A stretch of 64,000 nt of DNA. It comes from Xanthoparmelia taractica (Eukaryota; Ascomycota; Lecanoromycetes; Lecanorales; Parmeliaceae). This document shows, in pieces, positions 47,175 through 59,168 of this stretch. The stretch spans positions 154,792 to 218,791 of the forward strand of contig JANQBS010000050.1 in assembly GCA_033085395.1 (NCBI GenBank), in the 5' to 3' direction. The notes under the pieces are model-generated. The model searched no databases, was not told the origin of the DNA, and worked only from the letters and a program-made list of their open reading frames with translations. A program made the translations under genes and the position numbers. Numbering within the stretch: position 1 is the stretch's first letter; each line of letters opens with the position of its first letter.

Positions 47175-48578
47175 ATGGCGTCCGCGTCATCTGGGCCTCG
47201 TCCCAACATGGTTTCTCCAATGGTTCGCCGATCCGCTTCGCTCGTTGACTGGCACATTAGCCCCAGATTGCTAACGTTAGCTTGTGGCAGACCAATAAGA
47301 GCTATATTTTCGTGCTCATGGATGGCAACACGCTTAAAGTCAGCCTCGACTTGCCTGTTGTATGTGCGGTTTGCTAACGATGCTTGTGCTAGTTTAACCA
47401 TGATGATAACGACGGACCTTACCGAGCCGGTTTTCGAGCTGCAGATGCTCTTCGACGCCTTGTCAAAGAACGCCTAACGAGTAGTGGCGTCGAAACTAGC
47501 CAGATTCTTAAATTTTATACTCAGACCTACGCAGATGGCGAAGGCTTAATTCCACCAAAGCTTGGCGGCGAGAAATTAGACATCGCCAAGAGCCGTATCA
47601 CGAACTTCCTTCGCGGCTTCAACACGCGTCAGCCGCTCTCAGTCTTCGAAGATACGAGTGTGACTGGATCGAGTAGTGCAGGGGGTAAGTTTGCCCACTG
47701 CTTTCATTTGTCAATCTTCGCTTCATAGCTAGATCTCTGATAATCTAGATGCACTCCTAAGGCGATTGGGAGACCGCAATTGCTTCAAGGTCATTATCGC
47801 GAAACCCTATGGCGCGGGATTTCGTGCCTGACTCCAAGCTCAACGACGGAACGGTACCTTACCCGCTAAGCTCACGGAGATGATGGTCCACCCCCAGGCT
47901 TTCAACCCTCCTCAAAGACCATACCCGTTTATGGCACTACCTTCGCACCACCTTCACATTCTCTCCTAGAAGACCCTGGACTGACTATACCTTTGCAAGA
48001 TCTTTCCTGCGAGAATGCCGCGACACAGAGTGACTCCACGCTTATCGGTGCTGGACATAGCAAAGCCATCCAAAGCAGCTCTATACAGACCGACGCTGTC
48101 CGAAACATTCACATTCCCATTCCCCAAAACCAAGCACTAGATCCAATTCTCCGAAATAGTAGCGGTCAGCGGGTTGACCCGCGGGTAGAGGCGTTGGGAT
48201 GGCTCGTTAGGGACGCTCGTCCGAGGAATATATGCTTCGAGTTCCACCTTCATGGTCGGTGCACATGGGCTCCGACACCATGCCCCAGAGGACACACCAT
48301 CCTCGATACTCAATATCCACCAGCTAAACGCTCTCCAAGTCCTAGCAAAGGAAGTGCCATGCGACAACGGCAACATATGTCCAGACTGGAAGTGTTGCTT
48401 CGGGCACCGATGTCCCTTTGGTGAGAGGTGCACCAAGGGCAAGAAGTGCCGCTTCCCTGTAGATATGCACATTACGGATCTTAAATATTACTCGTACCAT
48501 GCTTTTAAGACAGGCATAAACTATGACCATCGAAGAGCATCACCATTACCGCTCGATCCGCTTTCGGCACGATGCTAA
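47175..48578 (+). pseudogene. Broken CCCH zinc-finger protein gene
   Basis: Segments of one ancestral gene remain in order: SYIFVLMDGNTLK, a 54-bp intron (47339-47392, CTAAC branch), FNHDDNDGPYRAGFRAADALRR with a long domain, a 64-bp intron (47685-47748), ALLRRLGDRNCFKVII, then a TGA at about 47829, a Pro-rich linker in other frames, a first CCCH finger (CFEFHLHGRCTWAPTPCPRGH) at about 48234-48297, and after another frame break near 48300-48315 a cysteine-rich end (CDNGNICPDWKCCFGHRCPFGERC). At least three frame changes or stops separate these parts. The layout (an N-terminal domain followed by terminal CCCH fingers) is common in ascomycetes. Function is presumably lost. Confidence 0.6.
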
Positions 48579-49850
48579 ACGTCTTGTTTACTAGTTCCGC
48601 GAAAGTACTCGAAAAAGTCTCCCTTGTAAACATATTTGCCGCTAGCAATGGTGCGGGAGTATAGACCCGGTATTGCGTGACTCATTTGCCCGTGGTGATA
48701 CTGGTGCAATTTGCCTGAATTGTGTACCAGCCTGGGACATCCGGGCTTTCCGATCACGTCGTAAACTTCGCAGCTGTATTCTATTGTGCACTCAGTGAAT
48801 AAGAGGATGTTGTACATCCCGTCAGTCTACAAGCACTTCATAGGGATTCAGTTTTAAGGCTAGTATAATTCGATGCATGGGAGGGTTGGTAAGTGAGGCT
48901 ACGTTGCCGAAGGTCGGAGATAACTCTCGTTAGTCTGCGGCGTGTACTGGGAGTGCAATGGTGAGACGCTCACTCAACCTCATCCCTATCCGCTTGCCAC
49001 TGTATCCTTACCTAGTCCTTTAGACTGCCAATGGCTTTGCAAGTTCTTCTGCTTTTCGCTTCTCAACTTTTGGTACTCCTAAGTCTCCACAGTACGACTA
49101 GGAGACTCCTCGTCGAGTCCTCGAATCGCATTCCTAATCCTGACCTTATGGTGCAATTCAAAAGCTCCGACCTGGACAGCGAATGACAGCGTTGACACCG
49201 CCGCAATGGAATGGTCTCAAACATTGGAGGCAGCCAAGGGTGCCAATGGCGACGCGGCCAAGCATTGTTCCTTCCCCTTTTTGGCAATCCCCTGGAGACC
49301 ATTACGCAAACATATCCCTTTGCTGCTAATTGAATAATTATCAAGGATAGCCAGATCCGTTGAAGAACATTGCGAAAGACTTCGAGCCTTTCCTCCATCC
49401 ATCATGAAAAAGTTCTCCCGCATTTCAGCATTGCTAATTGTGGCCATTTTAAATCTCGATGCTTCGTCTCGGCCTGCCCTTCCAGCTCCTCAAACAATTC
49501 AGGTACCTCCGGTTCTCCAGGTGCCTTGGTTGATGGTTCCTTTGGTGACCATTTGGTTTTTCGGAGATCGATACAGCGAAATACGCCACTGCCCAAGGAT
49601 ATCTTATCTAAAGGAGTGTACTGCCACTGGTTTGGTTTCTCGAACCTAAAGAGAATTTGAACAATATGCACAAGACAATATTTGACACTATGTTGACGTT
49701 TGATTAGCTCGATATGTCCTTACATTATCCCTATCATCACGGATTGGGGAATCGATATCCTGGGGATTTGATATGCCGGAAAATGACATCACCGGCCCTG
49801 GCATTGACAAATTTACTTACGCAGTACTTCTAAACATGTTGCCCGTTGCA
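48579..49850. other. Spacer, no supported gene
   Basis: Frames of 70-110 codons on both strands at 49060-49670 overlap as shadows. No motif, splice pair or repeat is visible. It lies inside the decay island and may hold more worn gene fragments. Confidence 0.35.
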
Positions 49851-51023
49851 CTAGGTAGTGCCGGAGGAAGAAACCGCTGGATTTTGGGGCGAAGGCGTCG
49901 CGCTTGCAGTCACTGGCGTGTAAGCCATGCCTCCTACCACGATAGGTTTCGAATCTCCCGGCCCTGGTTGGGGATTAGATCTATCTGGGACGCTGTGGTC
50001 ATTGTCGATTGCTTCAATGGGCTTGCTCCTGAGAATTTGCCGGCTGGGAACTTCTTTGCTCCAAATGTTTGCCCGCTGGATATGATATCTCGGACTCGGA
50101 TGTTTGTTCTATGGGTGCATACACATAGATCTTTCCGCCTACGACTACTGACCGACCTTGCGGCTGATCTGGTGCTATTCTTGGTTCCGTAGACGACTTT
50201 GGTTGTCTGCAGAGAATGTCAAACAGCCAACGACGATGGAAGAAGGTGCCACTTCCGTGACTGTACCTGGCGTTGCTGGGTGGAACGTAGAGGCGCTTGC
50301 AACAAGTGATTGGGCACACAGTCGTGTAACTTGCGCTTCCTGGATCGGCGCTAATAAAGTTCTAAAACGTATGTATCCGGACGGGACAATGACAAGATGG
50401 CCATTCGCGATAGTTGATTCAGGTCATTCGCGGTATTTTATTTCACATTAGCTTGTACTGTCTGACCTCGTACGATGATCAGGGAGTTGATCAGCGTAGG
50501 GGCTATGTTTGGCGCTGCTGGCTCAGAGTCCTTATGTGAGGCAACCTTTGCTGGTTGAGGGTTGGAGTCTGCCAGCTGAGAATCTATCTGTTGTGATTTT
50601 GTCTGTTGCCTATTCATTTGCGAGGAATCTCTGCCTACCTGAGGCTCTGGCGATGAGTTGCTTTGAGTCTGGCGATGACGTGGGCTGAGGCTTGGTCCCC
50701 GCTTCCGGTGAGATATCGGGTCAGTGACCAACACAGTATTGGGCTACAAACACTTGTGGTGGATAAAGCTATTTCTAGGGTGGCAATACAATCTTCCGCA
50801 CGTGCAGTTGCGCAGTGATACATCCTCGATACATCCATAATCTGTTCAAGCCAATCCCACACATCGCTTGCTCCGCCATCTTTCCTGATCTATACTTGTG
50901 CCAATCCATTGCTGATACATTTTTTTTGGCAGATACAGGACGTCTCGCCGGTAAAGCGCCGCTCGCTGCCGAAGTCAGTGCTGTACCGGATGCCGTTCCT
51001 TTATTTTTGCTTGAGCAGGACTG
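49851..51023 (-). pseudogene. Relic of a possible Ser/Thr-rich repetitive surface-protein gene
   Basis: On the minus strand three frames take turns carrying coding-like text: AAPNIAPTLINSLIIVRGQ, then (other frame) VVVGGKIYVYAPIEQTS, then IISSGQTFGAKKFPAGKFSGAS, then PIVVGGMAYTPVTASATPSP up to a stop at 49851. The motif pattern (VVxGGxxY...xxGQT) looks like the beta-rich repeats of some ascomycete surface proteins, which I cannot name firmly. Frame changes come about every 100-200 bases and there is no start, so the gene is dead or heavily damaged. Confidence 0.45.
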
Positions 51024-51912
51024 AGAGATTGTCCTAAGACCTGAGAGGTACTTAGCGTTGAAGTGTTCACGACTTCGGGTCGGCTTGAGCAGCTATCGAC
51101 GATCATTAATACCATTACTGGCTTGAGTTTCGACTACTGGGTGTCAGCAACGGGGTTGAAATGAACAAGATTCTAAAATACCAGAGCATAGTGACGATGA
51201 TAGAGTAAATAAGAAAAAACGGTACATATGGGAAATACTATGCTCGCATCATTGTACGAGGTATCGGTAAATACAGTCATTTTAGCCAAGATCTATTTTG
51301 TCACTATGTATGATCGAAATAAACCATCAGATCCAAATACGAAAGAGTACCGAAGAGCATGGCAGTACTGTGAAGGCGAAGTCAACGAAGGAGGAGATGC
51401 AAGGTGGGAAGGGGAAGCCAATGGACTAATCAGATTTCGGTGGCTTGCATCAGATTTGAACCTTGATGTTGCGGCACGGGTGTTGATCTGCTGGGAGTAA
51501 TATTGTGGCGGAAGAACAGGTGGATGCCATACCATGGCTGAAAGTATACTGACGGGCAAACTGAAACGTTGTCTTGGAATATGATGCCTGCATTTAGCGA
51601 GAAGCGGGCTAAACAAACAGTAGTTTGCAAATTCTAGATATCAAGCCGTACAACTCGTAGACTGACACCAATTGGCGAGTTGGTGGCGGTCTCCACCTAA
51701 TGGTGAAGATACGTTATGTTGAAGAAGCCTTTCCGGTAGGTTTGGTAAGCTCGAACCATAGTAAAGAAAGGCCATACAAAGGATGCGCGTATCGGCGGTA
51801 GACATGATTAAATAGACACCGAGAGAGTCTTTCCTGTGTAGTCTTTCCTGTGTCGAGATCCGTTAGTAACCAATAGTTCAACTACAGACAAGCAGTGTCC
51901 ACCCACACATTT
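51024..51912. other. Spacer, no supported gene
   Basis: Only short frames without motifs (51228-51500 plus, 51293-51616 minus). AT-rich strings occur near 51150-51260. The 3' flank of the ankyrin gene ends here. Confidence 0.4.
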
Positions 51913-54682
51913 TCATCCTCGCTTGTTGTCTTTCGAGCGCATGGACCACCAAGACGAAGATGAACCAGTCCTCGAAGGCAACGAGCTACTCGCAGAAGAC
52001 TTCCTCCTGGCAGCATTGCTGCGCATGGCTTTCTTATGCTTCGCCAGTAGACTGGTAATTTCCGGAGATTTCCTCAAGGCATGGTTTGCTGCCCCTAGAG
52101 CATCATGGCCGCCTTTATCTTTAGCATCAGCATCCGCTCCGGCTTCCAGCAGTATGTGGACCATGTTTTCGAGTCTGGACTCTATGGCCGTGTGCAGCGG
52201 TGTCCTCTCCGCAATGTCTCTTGCTTCGTAATCCGCTCCGGCGGCCAGCAAGAACGAAACCATAGAATCGTTCCCCTTCTCGATCGCATGATGCAGAGGC
52301 GTCTTTCGGTAGAAGCATCTGGCATTGACGTCGGCGCCATGACTTAGCAGCACCTGAGCGACGCCTTCACCGCCGCGATTCACCATCACCCGATGCAGGG
52401 GCTTCCAACCAAATTGGTCTTCAGCATCGACATTTGCACCATTTTCAAGCAAAAACTCGACAATAGCCTCGTAGTTACTCTCAGCAGCGCAGATTAAGGG
52501 CGTACCGTTTGTGGGACTCCTGGCTTCGATATCTGCGCCCTTCCCAGCGAGTAGGCGTACCATTGCTTCTTGACCCTTGGTAGCTGCCCGTAAGAGAACT
52601 GTCCAGCCCTCATCGGCATCGGAGGCATCAACTTCGTCGTAGTCATCAAAGTCACTGCCTAATCGAGCTAGTGGATGCTGCTTGGGCGAAAAATCTTTGG
52701 GGCTTCTCCCTTCGATATCAGCACCCTTCGTCAGAAGAAATTTCACCATGGGTACATTCATCATGTCCGCTGCTTTGTGTAATGCGGTCCACCCGGCTGT
52801 TGTCGAATCAACTTGGGCACCTTTCTTTAAAAGGAGCTCCAAAATCGAGAAGTAGCCACGATTCACGGCATGCATAAGGGGCGTTATCTGATCGGTACAT
52901 CTTGCTTCGACACTAGCACCTCTCTGTAGCATCAACTGGACTAGCTCTTCGTCTCCAGTGGTGATTGCGGATATAAGCGGCGTCTCCCCAGATTTTGTGG
53001 GTGCATTGATGCTTGAGGGATCGACCCAGACATCCGGTCCCCATCTCACATGGGACTGACTAACGCGGGGTGGTTCCTCTACTTGAGAAAGCACCTTCAC
53101 ACTACGTCGCTCTGACTTCTCAGGTACCGGTGGTGCCGTGCTCTCCGCTGAATAGACTCTTCGTAGAGCCTCAGCCGTTTCTGTCTTTTGCTGCAACTCG
53201 TAGACATGAACGAGTAACCTGACAGAATCTAAGAGTAGCCTGTCGTTCTTATCTAGCGACCTCTCTCTTCCGATGTATGCTCTCTTAGCGAACTTCTCCG
53301 CTTCCACTAATCTTCCCTTCTCTTGGTAGATCTCGGCCAAAGAATGGTAGAGTCTCCACTTCCTATCGGTCTCACCCTTTTCTTGCATCAGTAAACGATT
53401 CAAAATTGGTTTCGCTTTGTCTAACTTGTTTTGTTTCATATATATGTCAGCTAGAACTTCGTGCATCTCAGTCTGGTTGTCATAGACAATCCCCAATTTT
53501 CTTTCCCTGTCCATCAGATACTCCATTGCTCTGCGATGTGTTTGCTCGGCTACTTGGTATTCACCCGCTTCCTTTTGAACTTCCACTTCTCGTCGTACGG
53601 AAGAAATCAGTTCGGAGTATACCTCCGGAGGAAATCTGTCTTCAAACTCAGGTTCTGGGTCAAAGATAGATACGCATTCAGAACCAAAGCTGCCACGGCG
53701 CTTGGTGTTGGTGTCATTTAGGCGGAAAAGAATAGGAACTTCGACGGAATGCTTGGAGCTCTCCGCTTGATTCGGTATTACCTTGTGTCTTTGAACAGCA
53801 GGTCTTGTAAGCTGTTTAGGTGGCTCTGGAATATCATTTCTCGTTTGCGATCTTGGCTCATTTAGCGTCCGTACGCTTTTCTGTTTTCTGTTTGCTTGAC
53901 CTGAAACGTCTGGACCTAAATTACTCGCTGGCGACCCTGGTAGCTCGCATGGTAGTCGGTTCAATGGTGATTGGACGATGTCGTACACCGTCGTAGTTGC
54001 CACGTTCATGATGACCTCGGCTGAAAAGACGCATCTGTCCACGTCATAGAGGAAGGCTTCTTCTTCCACGGGACTGTGTTGAGTAACATTTGCACTGAGA
54101 CCTTTGCGGCACGACACCGAGTCCTTCAGAGTTTGTATTGCCTTGTCTAAGTCCTTCTGCTGGAAATAGATGCCGTCCTGTGGGAGCTGACTCTTCCACT
54201 GATAGACTCTGTGCAATTTTAGCAGCGGCTTTAAGGCATATCCATTTGTCTTTTGGATATTACAATTTGACAGTCTGCAGTGACATCTGCAATGTTTTTA
54301 TGTAGAAGCCTATTCTTGCCCTTAGCGCCACCACCTCCGAACTTTGCATGACTTTAAGGGTTTCTTGTAAGCCGTCTTGCGAGCCAGCGTCTCGGGCTCT
54401 GGGTCCTGAGGGTGCGAGGATCTCAGAGAGCCGTGAGAGAGTCGTCCGACATCTGTTCAGTAGGATCTCTACGCTGGTGAAATGTTGCTCCTCAAACGCC
54501 ATTCGCGCCAACTTCGCTTTGAACACTCGGTCAATCAAGTCTAGGAATTTCCGAAGCGTGCGAACCTCGCCGCTAAAAGCCTGTATTTCGTTGTCTGCAT
54601 CTGCAAAGTTCCGTAGTTTTTCGAGTAAAACATCACACAGGTGCGCATTGGCTGGTCTACTAAGTTCTTTTTGGGTCTCCAT
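51913..54682 (-). CDS. TPR and ankyrin-repeat protein with a fungal STAND-like N-terminal domain
   Basis: Exon 1 (54682-54264) and exon 2 (54208-51913) join over a 55-bp intron (GTAATA...GCACAG) to 904 aa. Residues 1-140 are a helical domain (ALREKLRNFADADNEIQAF-like, RTTLSRLSEIL) of the sort found at the N-terminus of fungal NLR/STAND proteins. A disordered Pro/Ser-rich region follows, then TPR-like helices at about 335-490 (EVYSELISSVRREVEVQKE, LYHSLAEIYQEKGR). About nine ankyrin repeats at about 535-870 (GETPLISAI, TDQITPLMHAVNRG, GWTALHKAA, RTPLHTAIESRLENMVHILLEAGAD) end in a basic Ser-rich tail. No nucleotide-binding domain lies between the N-terminal and repeat parts. This suggests a scaffold or immune-like adaptor rather than a signalling ATPase; that is inference. 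Confidence 0.85.
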
Positions 54683-55003
54683 CTTGATGGGAGTCAGATA
54701 GCCGAATAGTATGAAGTTGATATGAGAAGATGGGATGGTGGGCTATTGCGAAATAAGGCAGTGCCTGAAGCGCCCGGTCTGACCGTAGGGCTTACACCGG
54801 GCAACATTAGGTTACATCTGCAAGCCCCACCACCTTCCTCATTCTGACCTTTGCAGGAAACCACCTTGGCAAGGCTACTATTGCCTACTTTCAAATCGAT
54901 TAATCACCACTATAGGAGGCTAAGAAGGCTGACGGCAAGGCGCTACTCTAAAAGCTATCGAACAGGTCTAAAGTTTCCGCATAGTCTTTTATGCAAAGCA
55001 GTG
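54683..55003. other. Spacer between two minus-strand genes
   Basis: About 320 bases that hold the promoter of the ankyrin gene and the 3' flank of the MFS transporter. No coding frame or repeat is seen. Confidence 0.4.
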
Positions 55004-57523
55004 TCATGAGTGTCTTTGAAACTTGTATAGCGGGCGCAGAACCACATCTTTTCGTAATATGTACCGGCGGAAGGCCCAGGGCAGGACCTCGGTAACCTGA
55101 TATCGCATATGTTGACGTGTTGGAACGGCGACTACATGTCAGGCTTTAGCTTTACGCTGTTCAAGCACCTCGAAGCTGATGACTTACATATGTAGTCTAG
55201 CTCTTCAAGCGTCCTTTGCTTCGTTTCAGGGACCCAGAGGAATATCATGATCAGAGCTAGCACGTTGAGACCACTACCATCGGCCAATAATCAGCCTTGT
55301 TGACGGCATACTTTTGGCTGAATACTCACGCAAAGAATGCCACTGCACCAGTAGGACCGAAAACTGCTATCATTCTCGGGAAGACTACAGTCAAGACTCC
55401 AGCAAAGAACAGATTTACTGCGACCGCCAAACTCATGCCGACCTCTAATTCCTATTAGCGAATAGACGAAACGAGGGAGGACTTCTTCCATACCGCGGTG
55501 GAATAGAGGAAAAGCTTCGGCGGAATAAGTGAAAGGCACAGGACCCTCACCCGGCGAATAGAAGGCCGAGAACAAGTACACGAAAACTGCAAGGACAGGC
55601 AGATGTGCGGGGCTGGTAGTTGGTATCTTGAAGCAGAACGCAGCACCCAGCAGAGTCCAAGCCATGTTCGGAAAAGTGACAAGTAGCAGAGCACGGCGCC
55701 CGAACGTATCGATTGTGCGTACCGCAGGCCAGGCAAAACTGTGGATAGTAAGCTTCTCTGCTGACAATTACGAAGACACAGGCGTTGACTTGCGCGAAGT
55801 TTATGAGACCAAAGCCCCAGGAGAAAAGGAGCGCGGACCGTTCACTCGCCTTTGCGTCCGTGAAGAGAGTAGCCGAGTAGAAAGCCATAATGTTGACTGT
55901 CATGATATGAGTAGATTCTCACAGAGGGAATGTGAAGAGGTTGGCTGGACGCACTTCCACAGAACTGCTGTGCCATCATGACCACGAAAGCGGCCAATGT
56001 CGCACGCCTTACACGAGCAATGACAAAGAGTTGTACAAATCGAGCCCAGTATCTACCCCGATTACTGAGATGTTCTTTACCACTTTCGACGAATATCTTC
56101 TGGATATCTCCGTCTCCCAGCATAATTTCTTCAAGTCGCACTTGCGCGTGAATATAATATAGGTCCCGAGCGGCCTGAAGAGGAGTGTTGCGGAGGCGCT
56201 TGAGAGACCGTAAGGCATCGTTGTATCGGTGTTTCTTGATGTACCAGCGAGGCGATTCTACATATCGTAAGTCAACACTCAGGCGCACTGCCAGGCTTTT
56301 TTACCAGGACAAAGGTATATTCCAATCAATAGAGGGATAGCCGGTATGAACGCGGACCCAAGCTGCAAGCGCCACGCTATCTTTCCAACTTGGTACGTTG
56401 CCAGATTAGCTGAGAGACCCCTATCAGCAGCAAGTCAGTGAGAGCGCTAGCGAACGCTTCCTTTTGTTCTCTTTTCTCACAAGCTTACAAGAGGATACCG
56501 AAAGCAACCCAAAGCTGCCAGCCCATAACTAGACTGCCTCTAATGGAAGCAGGTGAGTTCTCGGCAGCGAATACTGGAATTGTCGACGCTTTAGTTCCCA
56601 TCCCGATGCCAAGCAGCAAGCGACAGACAAAAAGCTGTGGCCACGTTTGAGTTAATGCAGAGCCAATGACGGACCAAAGGCAGAAGAACGCCGAGATGAA
56701 TATTGTGCCCCGACGCCCAAGACGATGGTTCAAAGGATGAGAGAACCAACAGCCTCTGGTTAAACACAGCATTAGCTGTAGGTAGTGCACTCAGAGAGAA
56801 TGCCTTACATGAATGCAGCTGCGAAGTAAGGTGCTGCATTGACCAGCCCTAGGATCCATGTGTCTCTGCTACCGCTGCTTGCCTTGGGATCAAGACCGAA
56901 GGCTTGTGGCCAGTTGAGGTTGGCTCCGTTCGACCCCGTCTGGTCCCATCCCCTACAAGGATGATCCTATCAGTAATCTTACACTCTTTCTACAGATATG
57001 GTTCAAGCTTACTGTACCGCGGCGCCGACACAGCAGGTGATGATCGTGATGTATAATGCTATCGGCTGCTTGAATCGATGGTTTTCCTCGTCTCGAAGTG
57101 CTTGTTTTTCAACCTCCGTTATTCCTCGTATAGCTTCGAAGAACCGCGGATCCTTAGCAACTTGAGCGCCCTTTTTCAAGAGTTCGATATGCTCCTCGAG
57201 ATGGTGCGCACGGGCGAAATCACGAACATCACGTAGGAGTTGCTCTGGTGTAAGATGGGCAAGTGGATTTTCAATGCTGCCGTGTTGGAGACGAGGTAAG
57301 AAAAGTCGCGCATATACTTGGCATGATTTGAACATACAGAGCCTCAACGTTCCTATTCAGGTCTATATGAACAAGGCCATCTTCGGCGGATCGAGTCGCC
57401 TACACAGACGATGGTCCGCCTTGTCAGCCTTGTTGCGCCGGGCATAAGAAGAACCAAAAGTGAAAACCCTTTACGTACGTATATACGAGTGGTCAAGCCC
57501 ATGGACTCTTTGTGCTCGTCCAT
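55004..57523 (-). CDS. MFS sugar/quinate-type transporter, twelve exons with one GC-AG intron
   Basis: Twelve exons join in frame to 625 aa: 57523-57479, 57399-57338, 57276-57013, 56952-56809, 56755-56489, 56420-56305, 56257-55955, 55896-55794, 55738-55494, 55444-55330, 55273-55188, 55131-55004. The product has the sugar-porter order: ENPLAHLTPEQLL and DVRDFARAHHLEEHIELLKKG in the N-terminal tail, GWDQTGSNGANL, GRRGTIFIS, GIGMGTKASTIPVFAAENSPA, PESPRWYIKKHRY, NIMAFYSATLF, IDTFGRRALLL, FYSPGEGPVPFTYSAEAF and PETKQRTLEELDYI. Intron 8 (55739-55793) starts GCAAGT, not GT, and ends CACAG; only this gives INFAFAWPAVRTID. The other introns are 47-79 bp. It probably takes up a hexose, quinate or related polyol by H+ symport at the plasma membrane. 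Confidence 0.95.
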
Positions 57524-58558
57524 ATTGGCACCAGAATTAAGTCAATAGAAGCTGAGATGTAGCTTTTTCAACCTGGAATGTAAACTCAGGAAAACATTGG
57601 GGGCATGAGATTTGGGCGAGTCTGTCAGCTTCACCAAGCCCGCTGTGCTGACATGCATGCGAAGATGTGGGTGAGATGGTGGATGCAACCATTACTGGCT
57701 GCAAGCTGCATCTTAAAGCCCCGCCCTCGTCTAAAATTTCGCTTTCCCTTCTCATGCCGAAGCACATGAGCTTTCCAATTGTAACCCAATTGTTTGGTCA
57801 TGGTATTCTCGGCAGTACCACCACCGGGCCTGAGCGGACTCCAGTGTTGGTGCCTTTATCTTTTCAATTCAAGGCTTACGGCATGGAAAAAGCGACAGTG
57901 CATCGACACCGGAGCAATAGAGAGATGAGAGACGAGAAATAGATAACCAGTGTACAGGGTCCACTCGGCATTTCCTTATTCAATCTGCCGACTTGATGCG
58001 AAGGAACGCCGGGAATGCTGGGAAGAGCTAGATCGTCGGATCCTTCGCTTCTGTGATAACGAAAGGGCTGCAGGGCTACGGAAGAATGCCCCAGTCTCAA
58101 CCCCGTCAGGCAACCCATGTTGCCGATCGGTCCTATCATTGTTGTGGTCTTTTATCTTCCTCCGTTTGTTGTAGATCGAATCAGCTGAATCAACGATCTA
58201 GGGTCCACATCTTTGTAATAGTGATGGTGTGGTATGGATATGCGTGCCAGCGAGTAAGGCCCTTGCACAGATGCGATGAGCCAACAGCCCAAGGGTAAAA
58301 GCGAATTAAAATGTCAATACTGTGTGATGGTCGTAGGAACGCCAACAATCAATGCCATCCTAAAGTAGTTCTTTAAATAGAGAGAATTGATTCCGCAAAA
58401 TTCTTCCCCACCTCCGCCTCGTGGCCGAACCCCTCAGCCCAGCCACCAAGCCCTGATTGAGCCCTAAGCTAGCCGCAATCAGAAAGTTAGCAGTCATTGG
58501 GAAATCTAAGAAGACAGTACTTTGACTGTATCTGATTGGGGACACGACCCTTTCACGC
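57524..58558. other. Spacer, no supported gene
   Basis: Plus frames 57667-57942 and 57950-58298 and the minus frame 57876-58139 have no motif and overlap one another. The first 200 bases are the promoter region of the transporter. Confidence 0.4.
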
Positions 58559-59168
58559 CTAGCCGCATAGTGTAACACCGATTGACGAACCGATTGGGCA
58601 ATTCAAGACCTGACCGAGGAATGGGCACACATCAGAGGTACCCGGAGCGGGGCACTCCTGTTGGAAACAGGCAGTATTGTCGGAAGTCAAAGCGAAGCCA
58701 TACACCCTAAAAGGGTTCCCGTTCACATCAACAACATCGTAAAAGACCTGGCCAGAGCCAGAATTGGTATACTCGAACTGGAGGATAGGCTTGTCTACTT
58801 CGCCAGATGCAGTGCCTATCTTGAGAGAAGCGACCACCAGTGCTTGAGTCTAAGAACGTCTCGGCATAGGTACCTCCCTGGGCTGCGAGGGTAGATTCCG
58901 CGGTGCATCCGGCCGGGGTATGGCTGCAGGCGTAGAGGTAAACAGGGAAGCCGCGGTTGTTGAGCACGGTGGCTTCCCCTGTCGCGCCATAGGTAGCGAT
59001 GTCTGATACGACGTGCTTGCCGCTCTCTGGAACAGTAGGGGCTGCAGCGATGGCGGCGGGGTCGACGATGAAGCGTGATGTGGCCGGGTCTGCTGCTGGA
59101 AGCGCGAGGGCTGGCAGTACCAAGCTACCCAGGAAGCCGAAGGCGGTAGTCGTGGTGAAAGGATGCAT
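58559..59168 (-). pseudogene. BYS1-domain (thaumatin-like) secreted protein gene with one frame break
   Basis: The ATG at 59168 opens a signal peptide (MHPFTTTTAFGFLGSLVLPALALPAA), a short propeptide and then LNNRGFPVYLYACSH, QGGTYAETFLDSSTGG. After about position 58828 the same protein goes on in another frame, VASLKIGTASGEVDKPILQFEYT, FYDVVDVNGNPFRVYGFALTSD and the cysteine-rich end CFQQECPAPGTSDVC...CPIGSS. Removing one base near GGTGGTCG joins them to about 202 aa, the usual BYS1-family size with its C-terminal Cys cluster. A 58-bp GT-AG intron (GTACCT...AGATAG) also restores frame but would cut out conserved core residues, so a frame break is more likely. If intact elsewhere, it is a small secreted or wall protein. 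Confidence 0.65.
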
